From: Actinomadura physcomitrii
Lineage (GTDB): Bacteria; Actinomycetota; Actinomycetes; Streptosporangiales; Streptosporangiaceae
Direction: 5' to 3'
Assembly: GCF_008923205.2 (NCBI RefSeq)
Contig: NZ_WBMS02000015.1
Location: forward strand, 156,638-220,637
DNA: 64,000 nucleotides
Part shown: positions 60,195 through 64,000 of the stretch, in pieces
Layout of the letters: every line of letters begins with the position of its first letter
Position numbering within the stretch: position 1 is the stretch's first letter
Made by a program: the position numbers and the translations under genes
The notes under the pieces: model-generated
Databases searched by the model: none
What the model was told of the DNA's origin: nothing
Seen by the model: only the letters and a program-made list of their open reading frames with translations

Positions 60195-61898
60195 TTGCGG
60201 CGAGCCTTGATTTCCGCCGCGTGCGCCGTCGCCACCACGGCGGCGCTCGCGATTCCAGCGTCCGCGGCACCGGCCCGACCGCGGGCGAAAGGCGAGGCGT
60301 CGGAGTACGTCGTCCTTTACAAGGACGGCGTCTCGCTCGGCAAGGCGCACGACGCGGTGAAGGCGGCCGGCGGTTCGATCGTCCAGGAGAACACCGATGT
60401 GGGCGTCGCGACCGTCCGCTCGCAGAACCCGGGGTTCGTCCAGGCGGTGATGCGGCAGGGCGCCCTCGACGGCGCCGCGCACAACCGGGTCATCGGCGAG
60501 GCCCCGAAGGAGAAGAAGGCCGCCGCGAAGATCGAGAAGACCGTCGGCGCGCAGGGCGCGGTGACGGCGAAGGGCAAGCCGTCCAAGGACACCGAGCCCC
60601 TCGCCGACCTGCAGTGGGACATGAAGCAGATCCACGCGACGGCGAACGGCTCGTACAAGGCCGAGCCCGGTTCCAAGAAGGTCCTCGTCGGCATCCTCGA
60701 CACCGGCGTGGACGGGGACCACCCCGACATCAAACCGAACTTCGACCGCAAGCTCAGCCGCAACTTCACGCACGACATCCCGTACGACGCCGACGGCAAT
60801 GTGCTGGACGGCCCGTGCGAGTTCAAGTCCTGCGTCGACCCGGTGGACTGGGACGACAACGACCACGGAACGCACGTCGCGTCCGAGATCGCGTCCCCGC
60901 GGAACGGCCTCGGAATGGCGGGCGTGGCGCCGAACGTGACGCTGGTGAATCTGCGCGTCGGGCAGGATTCGGGGCAGTTCTACCTGCAGCCGACCGTCGA
61001 CGGCCTCACCTATGCCGCGAAGCACGGCATCGACGTCGTCAACATGTCGTATTACATCGACCCGTGGCTGTGGAACTGCGCGAGCAACCCGGCGGACAAG
61101 CCGGAGGACCAGCTCGAGCAGCGGACCATCATCCAGGCGACGCAGCGGGCGCTGGATTTCGCGCACCGGCACGGCGTCACGCTGATCTCGGCGGCGGGCA
61201 ACGACTTCGTCGACTACACCAGGACCAACATCGACGACACGAGCCCCGACTTCCCGTCCTACCCGGGCGAGAAGCCGTACGAGCGGACGATCCCGGCGAG
61301 CTGCCAGTCGATGCCGTCCGAGGGCGAGCACGTCATCGCGATCTCGGCGATCGGGCCGAGCACCCGCAAGTCGTACTACAGCAGCTTCGGCAACGGGTAC
61401 GTCGCGGTGGCCGCGCCCGGCGGCGACAAGGTCGACAACGCCGCCCAGCGGCCCGACGACCGCGGCGGCATCTGGGCCGCCTACCCCGCGCGCCTCGCCA
61501 AGGAGCGCGGCGAGCTGAACGCGGACGGCACGCCGAAGGTGTCGTACGTGATCCGCAGCTGCAAGGGCAAGACGTGCGCCTACTACCAGTCGCTGCAGGG
61601 CACGTCGATGGCGTCCCCGCACGCGGTGGGCGTCGCGGCGCTCATCATCAGCAAGTACGGGCACCGTGACCGCCATGGCGGCCTCACCCTCGACCCGGGC
61701 TTCGTCGAGCGGAAGCTGCGCGGCAGTGCCACGCCCAAGGCGTGCCCGAGCCCGAACACCGTCGAGTACACCTGGTACACCCAGACCGACGGCACGTGGG
61801 TGAAGCACACCTCCACGCAGACCTGCGAGGGCTCCAAGGAGCGGAACGGGTTCTTCGGCAACGGCATCGTGGACGCGCTCCACGCCGTCCAGCGGTAG
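60195..61898 (+). CDS. Secreted subtilisin-like serine protease (S8)
   Basis: About 567 aa. TTG 60195 is favoured because AGGAGG (60182-60187) lies 7 bases upstream; ATG 60177 would put that site inside the gene. Signal peptide ends at IPASA/APA. An inhibitor-I9-like propeptide (SEYVVLYKDGVSLGKAHDAV) precedes the catalytic domain with Asp in GILDTGVDGDHPD, His in NDHGTHVA and Ser in QGTSMASPHAVGVAAL; the oxyanion Asn is in ISAAGNDFVD. Cysteine pairs suggest an extracellular enzyme. An AT-richer stretch at ~60070-60120 may hold its promoter. Confidence 0.93.
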   Translation: MRRALISAACAVATTAALAIPASAAPARPRAKGEASEYVVLYKDGVSLGKAHDAVKAAGGSIVQENTDVGVATVRSQNPGFVQAVMRQGALDGAAHNRVIGEAPKEKKAAAKIEKTVGAQGAVTAKGKPSKDTEPLADLQWDMKQIHATANGSYKAEPGSKKVLVGILDTGVDGDHPDIKPNFDRKLSRNFTHDIPYDADGNVLDGPCEFKSCVDPVDWDDNDHGTHVASEIASPRNGLGMAGVAPNVTLVNLRVGQDSGQFYLQPTVDGLTYAAKHGIDVVNMSYYIDPWLWNCASNPADKPEDQLEQRTIIQATQRALDFAHRHGVTLISAAGNDFVDYTRTNIDDTSPDFPSYPGEKPYERTIPASCQSMPSEGEHVIAISAIGPSTRKSYYSSFGNGYVAVAAPGGDKVDNAAQRPDDRGGIWAAYPARLAKERGELNADGTPKVSYVIRSCKGKTCAYYQSLQGTSMASPHAVGVAALIISKYGHRDRHGGLTLDPGFVERKLRGSATPKACPSPNTVEYTWYTQTDGTWVKHTSTQTCEGSKERNGFFGNGIVDALHAVQR

Positions 61899-62007
61899 CC
61901 CGCCTCCCGGCCCGCGGCCCCCGGTCCCTCCCGGCCGGGGGCCGCGCTCTTTTCCAGGAAATCCGCCACCGGAAGCAACCCCCGGCGGTCGATGGCGTCT
62001 CTGGGAC

Positions 62008-62487
62008 ATGGACGCTGAAACGGTGCTCCCCGACCGGGAACGCCCCGCGGGCCTGGCGGCCGGCGACGCGGCGGACGCGGTCACGGAGCTGTACCGAGGG
62101 CATGCGCTCGGGCTGATGCGCCTCGCCCTCGTCATGGTCGGCGACCGCGGGACGGCGGAGGACGTCGTCCAGGACGCGTTCGCGGGCCTCTACCGCCGGT
62201 GGCCGCGCTTGCGCGACCGCGACCGGGCGCTGACGTACGTGCGGTCGGCGGTGCTGAACGGGTCGCGGACGGCGCTGCGCCGCCGCAGGAGGCCGCTGCG
62301 GGCCGTCCACGCGGCGCCGGTGTGGTCCGCCGAGGCCGCGGCGATGGTCGGCGAGGACCGCCGCGAGGTCATGGACGCGCTGCACAGGCTCCCGCACCGC
62401 CAGCGCGAGGCCCTGGTGCTGCGGTTCTTCATGCAGTCGTGCCTGGGGCATCCCGGCGTCGGCACCGTCTTCGTCCTGCGGCGCTGA
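62008..62487 (+). pseudogene. ECF sigma factor (SigE-like), truncated in region 4
   Basis: 159 aa. Region 2 is intact (ELYRGHALGLMRLALVMVGD, EDVVQDAFAGLYRRWPRLRD, ALTYVRSAVLNGSRTALRRR). Region 4 begins normally (DALHRLPHRQREALVLRFF) but then runs into MQSCLGHPGVGTVFVLRR and a stop, without the DNA-recognition helices that usually follow for ~40 residues. It is therefore either a 3'-truncated gene or a protein lacking -35 binding. The following gene starts 20 bp later, so the missing part was probably deleted. Confidence 0.75.
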
Positions 62488-62506
62488 CCTCGGGCATGAT
62501 GGGGGC

Positions 62507-62986
62507 ATGCCGTACCGCGTCACTTTCGTCTGCACGGGCAACATCTGCCGCTCGCCGATGGCGGAGGCGGTCCTGCGCCACCATGTCGAGGAGGAGGGCC
62601 TGGACGTCGAGGTCGACAGCTCGGGCACCGGCAACTGGCATGTGGGCGACGGCGCCGACGAGCGGACGATCGCGGCGCTGCACCGGGCCGGGTACCGGTC
62701 GGCGCACATCGCCCGCCAGTTCGAGGACACCTGGTTCGACCGCTACGACCTGATCCTGGCGCTGGACGAGGGGCACCGGCGGGCGCTGCGGTCGATGGCG
62801 CCGGACGACGAGGCGCGGGCGCGGATCCGGCTGCTGCGCGAGTTCGACCCGGAGGCGGGCGCCGACCTCGACGTCCCCGACCCGTACTACGGCGGGCGCG
62901 CCGACTTCGACCTGGTGCTGGAGCAGGTGGAGGCGGCGATCCCGGGCCTGCTGGAGGAGATCCGGGCCGGGCTGAAAGCCGCCTGA
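62507..62986 (+). CDS. Low-molecular-weight protein-tyrosine phosphatase
   Basis: 159 aa. The active-site loop is FVCTGNICRSPMAEAVLR (CX5R with Cys9 and Arg15); the general acid Asp is in VPDPYYGGRADFD. The family length is normal. Removes phosphate from protein tyrosine; in actinomycetes relatives affect secondary metabolism and development. One base separates its stop from the next start, so the two genes are likely co-transcribed. Confidence 0.95.
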   Translation: MPYRVTFVCTGNICRSPMAEAVLRHHVEEEGLDVEVDSSGTGNWHVGDGADERTIAALHRAGYRSAHIARQFEDTWFDRYDLILALDEGHRRALRSMAPDDEARARIRLLREFDPEAGADLDVPDPYYGGRADFDLVLEQVEAAIPGLLEEIRAGLKAA

Positions 62987-62987
62987 C

Positions 62988-63848
62988 ATGCCCGGCGTTC
63001 CCGACGTGCGAGAGCGCGTGGAGCGGCTGCTCGGAAGCCCGGTGGAGTCGGTCGCCGGCCTCGGCTCCAGCCACGCGTGGAGGCTGCACCGCGCGTCGCT
63101 CGCCGACGGGCGCGAGGTGTTCGTGAAGGCCGCCCCCGACCAGGCGGGCGTGTTCGCGGCGGAGGCGGCCGGGCTGCGCTGGCTGCGGGAGGCGGGGCCG
63201 GACGCGCCCGTCCCGGACGTCCTCGCGGCGGACGACCGGATGCTCGTGCTGCCGTGGCTGCCGTCCGCCCCGCCCACCCGGGAGGCCGCCGAGCGGTTCG
63301 GGCGCGAGCTGGCCGCCCTGCACACCCGCGCCCGCCCGGACGCCTACGGCGCGCCCTGGGACGGGTTCATCGCCGACCTGCCGCTGGACAACACCCTCGA
63401 CGACCGCGGCTGGCCCCGCTGGTACGCCGAGCGCCGCCTCGCACCGTTCCTGCGCCGCGCCGAGCGGAACCTGGCGGCGGCGGACGTCCGGCTCGTCGAA
63501 CGGGTCATCGACCGCGTCGAGGACCTCGCGGGCCCGCCGGAGCCGCCGAGCCGCATCCACGGCGACCTGTGGTCCGGGAACGTCCAGTGGACGGACGGCC
63601 GCGCGCTGCTGATCGACCCGGCGGCGCACGGCGGCCACCGGGAGACGGACCTGGCGATGATGGCGCTGTTCGGGACGCCGCACCTGGACCGGATCCTCGC
63701 CGCCTACGACGAGGCGGCGCCGCTCGCCGGCGGCTGGCGCGACCGCGTCCCGCTGCACCAGCTGCACCCGCTGCTCGTCCACGTGGCGCTGTTCGGCGGC
63801 TCGTACCGGGACTCGATGGTGGAGGCGGCCCGGTCGGCGCTGGGCTGA
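62988..63848 (+). CDS. Fructosamine kinase family protein
   Basis: 286 aa from ATG 62988. The kinase catalytic loop is RIHGDLWSGNVQW and the metal-binding segment LLIDPAAHGGHRETDLAMM, the signature of the fructosamine/ketosamine-3-kinase family; the N-lobe lysine is in EVFVKAAPDQ. Phosphorylates ketosamines, which leads to deglycation. Shares a transcription unit with the phosphatase gene. Confidence 0.93.
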   Translation: MPGVPDVRERVERLLGSPVESVAGLGSSHAWRLHRASLADGREVFVKAAPDQAGVFAAEAAGLRWLREAGPDAPVPDVLAADDRMLVLPWLPSAPPTREAAERFGRELAALHTRARPDAYGAPWDGFIADLPLDNTLDDRGWPRWYAERRLAPFLRRAERNLAAADVRLVERVIDRVEDLAGPPEPPSRIHGDLWSGNVQWTDGRALLIDPAAHGGHRETDLAMMALFGTPHLDRILAAYDEAAPLAGGWRDRVPLHQLHPLLVHVALFGGSYRDSMVEAARSALG

Positions 63849-63906
63849 CATTTCGGTCCGGCGCGCTCGTCCACTAGATGAATGAGTCCAAGGAGTGTCG
63901 TTGCAG

Positions 63907-64000
63907 TCAGTGATCATAGGCAGTCAGTGACCGCTTGATCGACTGTCCGGTCTTGTCGTTGTGCCATATCGCCGCTGTGAGAGCGAGGATCCGGCACAGG
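63907..64000 (-). mobile_element. C-terminal end of an IS982-like transposase (partial)
   Basis: On the minus strand the frame entering from the right edge reads LCRILALTAAIWHNDKTGQS then IKRSLTAYDH and stops at 63907. The IWHN and KRSLTAYDH ending is the pattern of IS982-family transposases in actinomycetes. Only ~30 residues are visible. The terminal inverted repeat should lie within ~63850-63906. Confidence 0.6.

Noticed and set aside
56546..62135. Very long minus-strand frames opposite tmk, holB and the subtilase (56546-58627, 59793-62135)
   Set aside because: Shadows of strongly coding plus-strand genes with recognisable active sites.
1..64000. CRISPR array or rRNA operon
   Set aside because: No regularly spaced direct repeats of 24-40 bp and no rRNA-like conserved sequence were seen on reading through.

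Overview
The window is very GC-rich with strong third-position GC bias. It carries actinobacterial hallmarks: BTAD and XRE/TPR regulators, RsbW-like ATPases, chaplin repeats, DUF5703, an MFS-thymidylate kinase fusion, and many GTG/TTG starts. A filamentous actinomycete of the Actinomadura/Streptosporangiales type fits best; this is inferred from gene content, not from a marker gene.

Two parts meet at a tRNA-Leu(GAG) gene (48608-48693, minus). To its right (48.8-64 kb) is ordinary chromosome: M20 peptidase, a secreted low-complexity protein, a seven-repeat chaplin protein, DUF5703, topA, MFS-tmk, holB, a subtilase, a 3'-truncated ECF sigma gene, a low-molecular-weight phosphatase, a fructosamine kinase, and the end of an IS982-like transposase at the edge. 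To its left is an integrated conjugative element. Its large serine recombinase (46890-48626) runs into the 3' end of the tRNA, so the tRNA is the likely attachment site. The far end of the element was not found and may lie outside the window.

Reading left from the tRNA: integrase and two small coupled ORFs; a tandem pair of methyltransferase-fold proteins (44549-46365); a minus-strand type IV secretion operon (44079-33809: pilin, VirB6/TrbL-like, PrgI, VirB4, VirD4, replication-relaxation protein, transglycosylase-NlpC/P60, DUF2637); a plus-strand module of winged-helix protein, winged-helix-MoxR ATPase and HExxH-VWA protein (28475-32974) ending in a strong hairpin; RsbW-like ATPases, an XRE regulator and an aminoglycoside-phosphotransferase-like kinase; a sigma-like gene with a 25-bp inverted repeat upstream; and an 11-gene Tad pilus operon (22465-12163) closing with an unusual LysM-membrane-BTAD protein.

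Beyond that lie a WXG100 protein with a toxin-like effector and a small probable immunity gene (10108-12133), and a plus-strand operon (1250-9736): GT2 glycosyltransferase, archaeal-type methionine adenosyltransferase, TIM-barrel isomerase, two Gfo/Idh/MocA dehydrogenases, a P-loop kinase, a NodU-type carbamoyltransferase and a NUDIX hydrolase, with a divergent XRE regulator. Most junctions in these operons are 4-bp ATGA/GTGA overlaps, so they are probably translated as coupled sets. The leading candidates for undescribed biology are the carbamoyltransferase/MAT operon, the winged-helix/MoxR/VWA module, and a Tad pilus locus beside a type IV conjugation system. Whether the Tad, toxin and biosynthetic blocks belong to the mobile element is an inference from adjacency.
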